Shown here in pieces: positions 22,271-31,586 of a stretch of 64,000 bases of DNA. The translations under genes were made by a program, and so were the position numbers. The stretch covers positions 3,410,001 to 3,474,000 of the forward strand of contig CM041779.1 of NCBI GenBank assembly GCA_023374045.1, in the 5' to 3' direction. Each line of letters opens with the position of its first letter. Positions within the stretch are counted from its first letter, which is position 1. The notes beneath the pieces were generated by a model. It saw nothing but the letters and a program-made list of their open reading frames with translations, searched no databases and had not been told where the DNA came from. This DNA is from Limonium bicolor. Taxonomy: Eukaryota; Streptophyta; Magnoliopsida; Caryophyllales; Plumbaginaceae.

Positions 22271-22479
22271 AAGACTAAAATCAACCGGACTAGTTTTCTT
22301 CTTCGCGCAGTCGTCTTATCCCCTTATCTATCTACTCCGACCACCGCCTACCTTAAATCGCTCACGCATTCTGCCTCTGTCCCCTGCAATAAATGAAGCA
22401 ATCAATGCTTCAATCAATCAAGCACTCAAGTAGGCAATCAACTGCAAATATCTACGGAAGACTACCTCTTCATTTCTTC

Positions 22480-22487
22480 TATAAATA
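22480..22487 (+). promoter_or_regulatory. TATA box, element 3 5' LTR
   Basis: TATAAATA about 210 bp downstream of the hairpin array, as in element 1. The 3' LTR copy is at 28435-28442. Confidence 0.65.
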
Positions 22488-23462
22488 CCCATTCCCTACA
22501 GCCTTGTACGAGTGCACGGAGAAAACCTGAAAATCACTCACACTCACCTCATCTCATTCTCTTCCAGTAAATCACTCCCGTATACCATTTCACTCCATTA
22601 ATTCTCTAATTCACCCACTTCACTTATATTAACCTACGTACATGTTTCACTCTTCGACCTCTCCATTTCTCCATCCTAATCACGTCTCCGTGCTGTTATT
22701 ACGTCCAACCTCTGTCAGATTTATTACCAGTTAATATGTCTGGCTAAGGAGGATTTGCTCCGGGCAAGGTTTTTAATTATGGTTTGTTTAATTATGTAAT
22801 CAATATTTCTACCGGTTAAAATAAATACAGTTTGTTACGCTTAAAGGTTTTCTCTCACCATTTTAATAAATTACATGAATTTATTATAATGCTTTCCTAA
22901 GTCTATTTTGATCAGACCAGGTGATAAATAGACAGGTTATTTAAGCCGTAAATCTGGAGAAAGCTTATTATGATTTAATAGGTTAGTATTTTCAGATGCA
23001 ATTATAATTCCTCGAATTTAACGTCCGTTTACATAGTATTGCTCGAACCTTGATTAGACCGAGCATTTTCTGGTAAACGAGTTCTTAAGGGTCTATGACT
23101 TAGTCCTTAGGATAATAACAGGAATTTTGCCAAACTAATATATTAAACCGGTAGAGATAGCATAATTAATCAGATTATATAAAACTTGAACCTGGAGTTC
23201 CATTTAATTCATCTGCACTCAGTTTTCTAATCTGCTTAATATTTTTCTCTAAAACAAGTCAATTAACTCCCCCTTTTTGTGACAAGCTTAGGAACTATTT
23301 TAGCTCGCTATAAGTCCCACGGTTTGACCCCGGCCGCTTCTGTCTTCTATACTACTGCGACCGGGTTTTAATTTGCAGCCCGCCGGATATTTTGAGTATT
23401 AATTTCTTTCTTTTCAATTTCACCTGTGCTAATAACTCACGATAATTCCCACTTCTGCAAAA

Positions 23463-23480
23463 TGGCGCCGTTGCCGGGGA
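23463..23480 (+). other. primer binding site, element 3
   Basis: TGGCGCCGTTGCCGGGGA, 3 nt after the LTR end. Confidence 0.9.
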
Positions 23481-23910
23481 CTTGATTTAATCTAGTCCCT
23501 AAGCCCCGGTTAATTCACCTGTTATATTATAATAATCTGTTAATTTAATAAAAAAAAATTAAAAAAAAAACTGTTAATCCAATTTTGGACATATAACCTC
23601 GGACATCTGACTTGGACATTGGACATCTAACTTCTGATCTGACTTGGACATCTGACTACTAACTTGTTAATATATTGTTATTTATTTCTGTCATTTCGTT
23701 CCATTGTCATTTCGTTCCATTGTCATTTCTTTCCATTGTCTCTAACTACTAACTTTAAAATTTCCAGTCATTTCGTTCCATTGTCATTTCGTTCCATTGT
23801 CATTTCTTCTTTCCTGTCCTAACTACTAACTTTAAATTTCTGTCTACTAATTCCTAACATTTTTATTATTCTAACGTATAACAAGTTCTTTTCTCTGTTT
23901 TGAGTGGTGA

Positions 23911-25500
23911 ATGCCTTTTACCAGGTCACATAGCTACCCAGAAAATATTAATAATCACACGGTTGGTTACATCCCAGAAATCGAGAGAACCTTTCTGCGC
24001 AATCTCAGGCAGAGACGAACTCAACAAAACATAACCACCACAGTGATAGATTCTGACCTGGAAGCTAACATGGCAGCTACACCAGCAACGGTTCGAAATA
24101 TCAACAGGCCGTCTAACCAAGGACAACAGCCTGCTATCATCCTTCCTCACCTCAGCCCATCCGAATACGATGAGTGGCAGAAGCTGAAGCCATATCATCA
24201 GATTCGATGTGTGAAGGAGTTGGGCATGTTTGATGGCACCTGTCCGGACGAAGCCCTGTTACATGTTACAAAATTCTTGCAACATGCCAATAGCCTTACT
24301 ACAACCGACACAGTACTTCAATATGCAAGATTGTCGTTATTCCCACACAGCCTGACGGGAAACGCGAGCAAGTGGTATCATAGCCTAACACCGAGTACCA
24401 TTGGTACCTGGGACGACATGGCCACCAAGTTCTACGACAAATTCCTACCTCCGAGCCGAATTTTGGAGATGATTGCTGAAATTTATAATTTCAAGCAACC
24501 AGGGTCGGAGAATATTTGTGAAACTTGGGACCGTTTCAAAGGTCTACTACTCACTTGTCCTCACCACGGTCTGACGAAGGAACAAGTATCACAATTGTTT
24601 TACAAGGGCTTGATCGGTCCGTGCAGAACAATGGTGTTATCCTCGTTAGGGGCTGACATTCTGAAAAAGCCGGGAGCACAATTTCTGAACAGCATGGAAT
24701 CTCTCTGTGAGGAAATCAGAGACTGGGCCTCCGGTGGATCAAGGAGCGGTACTCCAGGATTATATCATGTTGGGGAGAGTGATAACAAGTTCGACCAGCT
24801 CATGAGAAGCCATGAGCAACTCATGGAAAGCAATGCTCAGCAGGCTACAAAAGTGAGCACTCTGCAGAAAGTGGTTGAACAGATGGCTATGAATTCCTTC
24901 CCCCAGCAAGCTAAGTCGATGATTTCCCAATCATCTGCAACTATTTCTTGTACGCAATGTGGCGGGCCTCATGATTATGAACAATGCCCCCAATTACAGA
25001 AATTAAAAGCAGCGGAGGAAGCAAACTATCTCACCAAAATTCAGGATACAGACAACCTTGGCAACGTAACATGCAATCCGACCTTCGCTACTCAAACACA
25101 GAAAATATCCAGAACCCACATACCCTACAAACATCCCAAAACTACAGACCTCAGTCCAATTTCCAAGGAGGCCAGGCAATAGCAACAACACAGCCTTATG
25201 GCAATGAAGCTTCATCGAGTCGACCGACTCAACCTCCTTCGAATCCTGAGTCTGATATGTCTCAAATGCAAGAGATGTTTAACTATGATGGGTAAGTCCA
25301 GAGATACGCAAGAAGAGGTCGCAGCCCTGCGCAAAGACCAAACAGCCTTGCAGTCTCAAATACAACAACTTTTAACTCAACAAAGACCTCCTGGCCAACT
25401 CCCCTCACAGACCAATCCAAACCCAAAAGAGTATGCAAAAGCAATTTACATAGTGGACCAACCCATCACATTAGCTCAAAGGGAGCAACAACCCGAGTGA
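23911..25500 (+). pseudogene. Athila-type gag of element 3, two frameshifts
   Basis: Starts MPFTRSHSYPENINNH. A retrotrans_gag domain (about residues 110-270) contains LFPHSLTGNASKWYHSL, the WDDMATKFYDKFLPP stretch and GPCRTM. A knuckle CTQCGGPHDYEQC follows near residue 350. Homology then changes frame near 25000 (NYRPQSNFQGG) and returns to the first frame near 25290, through a Gln-rich coiled stretch and GQLPSQTNPNPKEYAKAI, which matches the gag-protease junction of Athila. It should form the nucleoprotein particle. Two compensating shifts make it probably defective. It ends in TGA, with the ATG of the acidic frame beginning 1 nt later. Confidence 0.85.
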
Positions 25501-25501
25501 A

Positions 25502-26673
25502 ATGGTCCTTGAAGTGGAGCAGCAGGCCGAGGAAGAATACCTCGACATGAACCAAATGAAGCTCTATGCCAAATTAGTTGCGATAAACGAAATGATGGAA
25601 GGTCCACTAGACCTTACATCACACCAACCAGAGAGCAAACTGGTTCATGTAGTGGACGATTTACCTGAGGATTTGAGTTACTCAATACCACCACCCCCGT
25701 TCGAAAATGAGCAAACGGTATCAAACCTTCTGCTTGAGCTTGAAGACAAGCCATCAGAGGACAACTTCTACCTCAACTTCATGGAGTCTCCTCCCTCTGA
25801 AGTCAATTACCGTTATTTTCCCTCCTTTTCTGTGCTATACCCAGACAATGAGGATTGTTACATCCTCGAGAATGAAGAGGAGGAAATGCTCGCTCCCGCC
25901 AGAACATCCAAACAAAATACCAATATCACCTTTGAGGAACCACCTCCCTCTGAAGTTGAATTCAACCAAGGCTCTTCCTTTGAGCCTCTCAAAGAAGACG
26001 AGGATTATTACATCCTCAAATTCGAAGAGGAAAAGCCATCCAACTTTGATCTTCATCTGGAGGATCACAGCCTTCCCCTCTTGTGCAACAAAGAAGTAGG
26101 GTGGAAACTCGAAGTCGGCTCGCTGAGTGAGAAGGCCATCTTTCCATTTGATCCAGGGTCAGAATTTGAAGATACAAATTTCCCAGAAGTTCTCCCTGAA
26201 CCACTCAACGCAGTTAAGGATGTCTTCATCCTCAAATTTGAAGAGGATGATACTCACACTAAGGATCATCCATTGGAAAATTTGGGCCCTTCGACAAAGG
26301 AAAATAATGAACACCCAACCCACCCGTTGAAGCTCACTTCCACCCCTTCAGTTTCGTTCCAGAGGAGGAAATTTACATCCTCGACTCTGAGCAAGCACCA
26401 CCACTACCATCTTGCACCCATACGGCTAAACACCAAAGGGAGAATGTTTACATTCTCCAATTTGAAGAAGCACTACACCCATCACCGGGATTACAATACA
26501 ATATTAATGGCGACAAACAACTCCTTCAAAACCAGGGTTTGTGGAGTTTGTCTTTTCCTACTATAATTGTTGCCATAATTCTGTGTTTTGATCCAGGTGG
26601 TTCGAGCCTCCATATTGCCAATTTCCTGTTCCCGGTACTACCATTATCAACCTTCATTTATGATCCGGGATAA
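25502..26673 (+). pseudogene. acidic [YF]IL-motif protein of element 3
   Basis: Occupies the place of pol. Starts MVLEVEQQAEEEYLDMNQMK and is open to 26566 in that frame, but similarity to the element 1 protein passes into another frame before 26365 and ends at the TAA at 26671 in FIYDPG. Across both frames there are five motif copies: NEDCYILENEEEE, DEDYYILKFEEEK, KDVFILKFEEDD, EEIYILDSEQ and ENVYILQFEE. Pieces PPPSEVEF, GSSFEPL and DLHLEDHS also occur in element 2. The end contains CFDPGG, as in element 1. No enzymatic motif is seen. Shifted, so presumably not translated whole. Confidence 0.7.
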
Positions 26674-26693
26674 ACTAAAGCTTGGTCAAATAC

Positions 26694-26741
26694 GTCTAGC
26701 TAGAGACGTTAAACCCGGGCAGCTTGCTGGGAGGCATCCCA
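26694..26741 (+). ncRNA. twin-hairpin module, element 3
   Basis: GTCTAGCTAGAGAC (26694-26707), exactly 20 nt, then TGGGAGGCATCCCA (26728-26741). It starts 21 nt after the conserved stop at 26671. Loop bases differ from element 1 but both stems are intact. Confidence 0.7.
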
Positions 26742-26831
26742 CTATCTATATTTTATCTTTCCTTTAATTTAATGTTGTTTTCTTTTTTGTACTATATTTC
26801 CCTTTTATTTGTTATAATAAAATGCAGGCTT

Positions 26832-26916
26832 CACTTGAGTTCTTCTCGCTATGTAGAATATTCTTTACAGGTTCAATTTATGACATTCCACAGCAACACT
26901 CAAGTGTGGGGGAGCT
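26832..26916 (+). repeat. inverted repeat and purine tract, element 3
   Basis: CACTTGAGT (26832-26840) and ACTCAAGTG (26898-26906) form a 9-bp perfect stem; the right arm continues into TGGGGGAG. Confidence 0.7.
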
Positions 26917-26993
26917 CTACACACTCTACGAAATCTGGGGAGTACACTCTTTCCTTTACTAATTACATGCCTTCTTAATTTTAGTTCATCTAC

Positions 26994-27032
26994 GCAATGA
27001 GGGCATTGCTTAAGCTTAAGTGTGGGGGAAGA
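26994..27032 (+). repeat. hairpin and second internal purine tract, element 3
   Basis: GCAATGAGGGCATTGC (26994-27009) is identical to the element 1 copy, followed by TTAAGTGTGGGGGAAGAG. Confidence 0.65.
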
Positions 27033-27740
27033 GCCTTTTCAGGTCATTTTATGCTTAAATTGTTAAATCTCTCTGCTTATCTTCTGCTTACCTTGCATTT
27101 GTTCAAAAAAATTATGTACCTTGCTAATGTAGGTTGTTCTCTTTAAAAATAAATACTGTTATGAATTGTGGGATAAATGGTACAAATTTTAAAATTTTGA
27201 TTACTTTTGAGGAGCATTTTATGCGGTGTGAACAAATAATCTGCAAATGGTTGGATTTTATTGCTCAGGGTTTCTTTCTGTCTTCTCTCTTAGGGATTGC
27301 TAAGGGGTGCTTCTCTGTTAAAAAAAACAAAAAATATAAGGACTTGCGAGACACCATTGGTAACCAACAAAAGAGAGTTGAGTGTTCTTGAATACAAAGG
27401 CGTGATACCTATATTTTCTCATCTCTTATGCAAAAGTGAAACAAATGCATAAATCTATTTTTCCTTTTGTTTTCTTCTCAATACCCATTCTTGAGAGAAG
27501 TTGGCCATGGTAAAAGTTCTCAGAGTCACACAAAAGAAACATTGAAGTACCTTAGATCATACCCCGAAACTCTATATTTTATTTTTACCTGAGCACACCT
27601 ATGCCACCAGCAGTTGATTTTTCACACTCCTCGAAAAGTTTAAAGATCATGTTTATCCTACCCTTCATAATAATATTTGTTAGTATTGAGCATTTCCTAC
27701 TTGCTTAGGTACATGGTTTTACTTGAGGACAAGCAAAAAG
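27033..27740. other. non-coding 3' part of element 3
   Basis: No convincing gene. It holds short incidental frames only and leads to the purine tract. Confidence 0.5.
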
Positions 27741-27755
27741 ATAAGTGTGGGGGTG
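27741..27755 (+). other. polypurine tract, element 3
   Basis: ATAAGTGTGGGGGTG directly before the TG of the 3' LTR; context as in element 1. Confidence 0.85.
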
Positions 27756-29418
27756 TGATAAGTGTCCAAATGAGCATGTTTTATAGGTGTATTTCATGTA
27801 TAATATTAGCACTTTTCTTGCTCATTTCTCCACTTCGGTTAGTTTTCCTCTAGTTTATGTTTTATTGTTTATCTCACAAATTTATTGTTTTAACATGAGG
27901 AAAACCAAGCCGGGAGTGAAGTAGACGAAGAGACGAACGCGTAGACGCAAACGGCTCAGAAAACAGAGTCCAAACGAAGAATCTAGAGCCGGTCAAAGTT
28001 TGAAGGAAAATAGGCCACGGTCAAGGGCTGCAACCGCCCAAGAAGAGGCGGACCTCTCACGGGCTGCAACCGCCCCATAACTGGCGGAACCTTAGCTTGC
28101 AACCGCCCAAGAAGAGGCGGAACCATTAGCTGCAACCGCCCATAATGGGGCGGACAAGAACAAGGGCAACCGCCCAAGAATAGGCGGACAGCACACAATG
28201 AAGAAACCGCCTATTAAGAGGCGGTCAAGACTAAAATCAACCGGACTAGTTTTCTCTTCGCGCAGTCGTCTTATCCCCTTATCTATCTACTCCGACCACC
28301 GCCTACCTTAAATCGCTCACGCATTCTGCCTCTGTCCCCTGCAATAAATGAAGCAATCAATGCTTCAATCAATCAAGCACTCAAGTAGGCAATCAACTGC
28401 AAATATCTACGGAAGACTACCTCTTCATTTCTTCTATAAATACCCATTCCCTACAGCCTTGTACGAGTGCACGGAGAAAACCTGAAAATCACTCACACTC
28501 ACCTCATCTCATTCTCTTCCAGTAAATCACTCCCGTATACCATTTCACTCCATTAATTCTCTAATTCACCCACTTCACTTATATTAACCTACGTACATGT
28601 TTCACTCTTCGACCTCTCCATTTCTCCATCCACTAATCACGTCTCCGTGCTGTTATTACGTCCAACCTCTGTCAGATTTATTACCAGTTAATATGTCTGG
28701 CTAAGGAGGATTTGCTCCGGGCAAGGTTTTTAATTATGGTTTGTTTAATTATCTAATCAATATTTCTACCGGTTAAAATAAATACAGTTTGTTACGCTTA
28801 AAGGTTTCTCTCACCATTTTAATAAATTACATGAATTTATTATAATGCTTTCCTAAGTCTATTTTGATCAGACCAGGTGATAAATAGACAGGTTATTTAA
28901 GCCGTAAATCTGGAGAAAGCTTATTATGATTTAATAGGTTAGTATTTTCAGATGCAATTATAATTCCTCGAATTTAACGTCCGTTTACATAGTATTGCTC
29001 GAACCTTGATTAGACCGAGCATTTTCTGGTAAACGAGTTCTTAAGGGTCTATGACTTAGTCCTTAGGATAATAACAGGAATTTTGCCAAACTAATATATT
29101 AAACCGGTAGAGATAGCATAATTAATCAGATTATATAAAACCTGAACCCGGAGTTCCATTTAATTCATCTGCACTCAGTTTTCTAATCTGCTTAATATTT
29201 TTCTCTAAAACAAGTCAATTAACTCCCCCCTTTTTGTGACAAGCTTAGGAACTATTTTAGCTCGCTATAAGTCCCACGGTTTGACCCCGGCCGCTTCTGT
29301 CTTCTATACTACTGCGACCGGGTTTTAATTTTCAGCCCGACGGATATTTTGAGTATTAATTTCTTTCTTTTATCAATTTCACCTGTGCTAATAACTCACG
29401 ATAATTCCCACTTCCGCA
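27756..29418 (+). repeat. element 3, 3' LTR
   Basis: Starts TGATAAGTGTCC and ends TTCCGCA; array 28022-28226, TATA 28435-28442. Differs from the 5' LTR at only a few places by eye, including a 2-nt loss within the array region. Confidence 0.93.
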
Positions 29419-29423
29419 GAGAT

Positions 29424-30361
29424 CGCTTAACATATATCTTCAGTATTGAGTATTGACTTGGGAACTAGAGTATTGAGTATTGAGTATGGAATCGAGTATG
29501 TGAGTATTGACAATTGAGTTGTGACTCGTGGGACTTGAGAATTTGAGTTGAGTGGGGAATTGAGTTGAGTGTTGTAGACCTTGTTGAGATTATGAGTAAG
29601 AGTACCCGAGGGAGTGGGTAGTATATGAGTAGTTGAGTAAGGCATGGTGAGGTAGAAACCCTCAAGCCTAATTAAAGAACATATTGAACCAACCCTTGAT
29701 GTGTGTGATAGTGCTTGTGTTCAATGCTGAACTTGATTGTGAATGTACATATATAATGTATGTTGTATGCATGCTGTTGTGCTAAAATGAACCGCATGCT
29801 CTCGACCAATTAGTCGGCGTACCCTCACTAGTACGCGGGGTATGCGGAAGTCATATTCAGCATAAGCTGACCCATCTAGGGGGAACGTTTTTAGTGTGCA
29901 GGTACCCGAAGTGAATATGAACACTGTAAGAGTCTGACAGCTAAGCCGGACACCGTTCGAGAGTAGGACGGGGTTGTTATTGATATGGGTAGTTGTTGAG
30001 GGAATTGTATTTATGTATTGTGGATTTGTAAGACCGAAGGGTCATTGATAACCTTGGGAATTGTAGATACTCGGTATAGTATAGAATGGTTATTGTATTG
30101 TATATTGTGGTGTTAAAGGTTGTATTGACTTGAGAATTGTTTAAGTAAAGGAAGTGTCGTTTGTACAGTGTACTCGGTATAAGACCCATCAGACCGATAT
30201 TGTAGTTGTTGTTGTGATTGAGTTTGGATTGGCTTAGTTAGTCACGTGGGTGACTAACAGCATTGTTTCACCCCCGGTTGAGTTGGAACTACCGCTGCGT
30301 TGTTGTTGATATATGAGACAGGTCAGAGGATAATGGTGTGATTACTGGTAGGGGTGTTACA
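29424..30361 (+). repeat. element 5, 5' LTR, second part
   Basis: Resumes directly after the GAGAT duplication. Contains GAGTATTGAGTATTG repeats (29440-29560) and a conserved block with CCATCTAGGGGGAACG, both matched in inverted orientation in element 4, and ends GGTGTTACA. Confidence 0.85.
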
Positions 30362-30366
30362 AAAAG

Positions 30367-30378
30367 TGGTATCAGAGT
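30367..30378 (+). other. primer binding site, element 5 (tRNA-iMet type)
   Basis: TGGTATCAGAGT, 5 nt after the LTR end; the last base differs from the TGGTATCAGAGC of element 4. Standard initiator-Met primer site of many Ty3/gypsy elements. Confidence 0.85.
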
Positions 30379-30598
30379 GAAGTATCGCTCTGATGGTCTG
30401 AATACCGAGTTTAGGAAAATACCGAGTTAGGTGTTAGATACTTAGGGCTATGGGTTGAGTGTTAGCGTGAGAGGTACGCTAGATAGGAACTTCCAGTGTG
30501 ATCTGGAGACCTACATAACCAGTCCCGCCCTCCGCAACCCCCATTTTAAAGTTGGGAAAGAACGCCAGAGAGATGGAAAGACCTCTCATACTCGGGAA
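30379..30598 (+). mobile_element. element 5 interior, stub before gap
   Basis: Homologous (inverted) to the first 230 bp of the element 4 interior (41380-41594), then lost in the gap. The rest of element 5 is not in the window on the far side. Confidence 0.75.
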
Positions 30599-31098
30599 NN
30601 NNNNNNNNNNNNNNNNNNNNNNNNNNNNNNNNNNNNNNNNNNNNNNNNNNNNNNNNNNNNNNNNNNNNNNNNNNNNNNNNNNNNNNNNNNNNNNNNNNNN
30701 NNNNNNNNNNNNNNNNNNNNNNNNNNNNNNNNNNNNNNNNNNNNNNNNNNNNNNNNNNNNNNNNNNNNNNNNNNNNNNNNNNNNNNNNNNNNNNNNNNNN
30801 NNNNNNNNNNNNNNNNNNNNNNNNNNNNNNNNNNNNNNNNNNNNNNNNNNNNNNNNNNNNNNNNNNNNNNNNNNNNNNNNNNNNNNNNNNNNNNNNNNNN
30901 NNNNNNNNNNNNNNNNNNNNNNNNNNNNNNNNNNNNNNNNNNNNNNNNNNNNNNNNNNNNNNNNNNNNNNNNNNNNNNNNNNNNNNNNNNNNNNNNNNNN
31001 NNNNNNNNNNNNNNNNNNNNNNNNNNNNNNNNNNNNNNNNNNNNNNNNNNNNNNNNNNNNNNNNNNNNNNNNNNNNNNNNNNNNNNNNNNNNNNNNNN
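30599..31098. other. assembly gap (500 N)
   Basis: Exactly 500 N. It falls inside element 5, where long near-identical repeats would break an assembly. Confidence 0.99.
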
Positions 31099-31586
31099 AA
31101 AACATATTCATGATACATTCTATTTTGAAGAGCACGACAAAATTATGAACAGTGATATAATTTTTTTTATTTTTACATTTATGTTTTATAAATTATAACA
31201 TATTGAAAAAAAATTGTTTATCACTTCTCCTAATAAAACCACATTGAGCACCCCATAGACCTGCTTGAGTATTCAACAAATGTGGCAAAAGTAATACTAT
31301 ACCCCGGCAAGGGTGGCAAGGCTCCCCTAACTGTTTATTGTAAGAGACTCATATTCAGCTGGGAAATTTTTTCATATTCGTCGTCCGAGGCAGCTGGGAA
31401 ACTATATCAAGATGAGACATATATATATACCAGTTCTAAGATAATTGCTCATAATACATACAGCGCAACCAACCAACAACTGCCATTTAATTTCAGCAAT
31501 AACAGAAAATATTCTTCGACATCGAAAGGCCGTCATATTAGTAGAACAACAATTTCTAAGTCTTGCTGAGATAAACTAACGCCATA
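31099..31586. other. unassigned sequence between gap and element 4
   Basis: AT-rich; not similar to the element 4 interior at the matching position. It could be host sequence or a 3' untranslated region of a minus-strand gene. No feature recognised. Confidence 0.3.

Larger units (their letters stand above)
21799..23459 (+). repeat. element 3, 5' LTR
   Basis: Ends in TTCTGCA. Contains the block shared with element 1 (22009-22045), the hairpin array (22068-22270) and TATAAATA at 22480-22487. Confidence 0.93.
21799..29418 (+). mobile_element. element 3: Athila-like gag-only LTR retrotransposon
   Basis: LTRs 21799-23459 and 27756-29418 (about 1.66 kb, near-identical), primer site, gag, acidic module, three conserved 3' RNA structures, purine tract, and a perfect GAGAT duplication. 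The first base of the left LTR has changed (AGATAAG against TGATAAG on the right). There is no pol. It is inserted in the 5' LTR of element 5, so it is younger than element 5. It shares LTR start, a 37-bp U3 block and 3' modules with element 1, but the LTR bodies differ, so these are separate families of one lineage. Confidence 0.93.
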
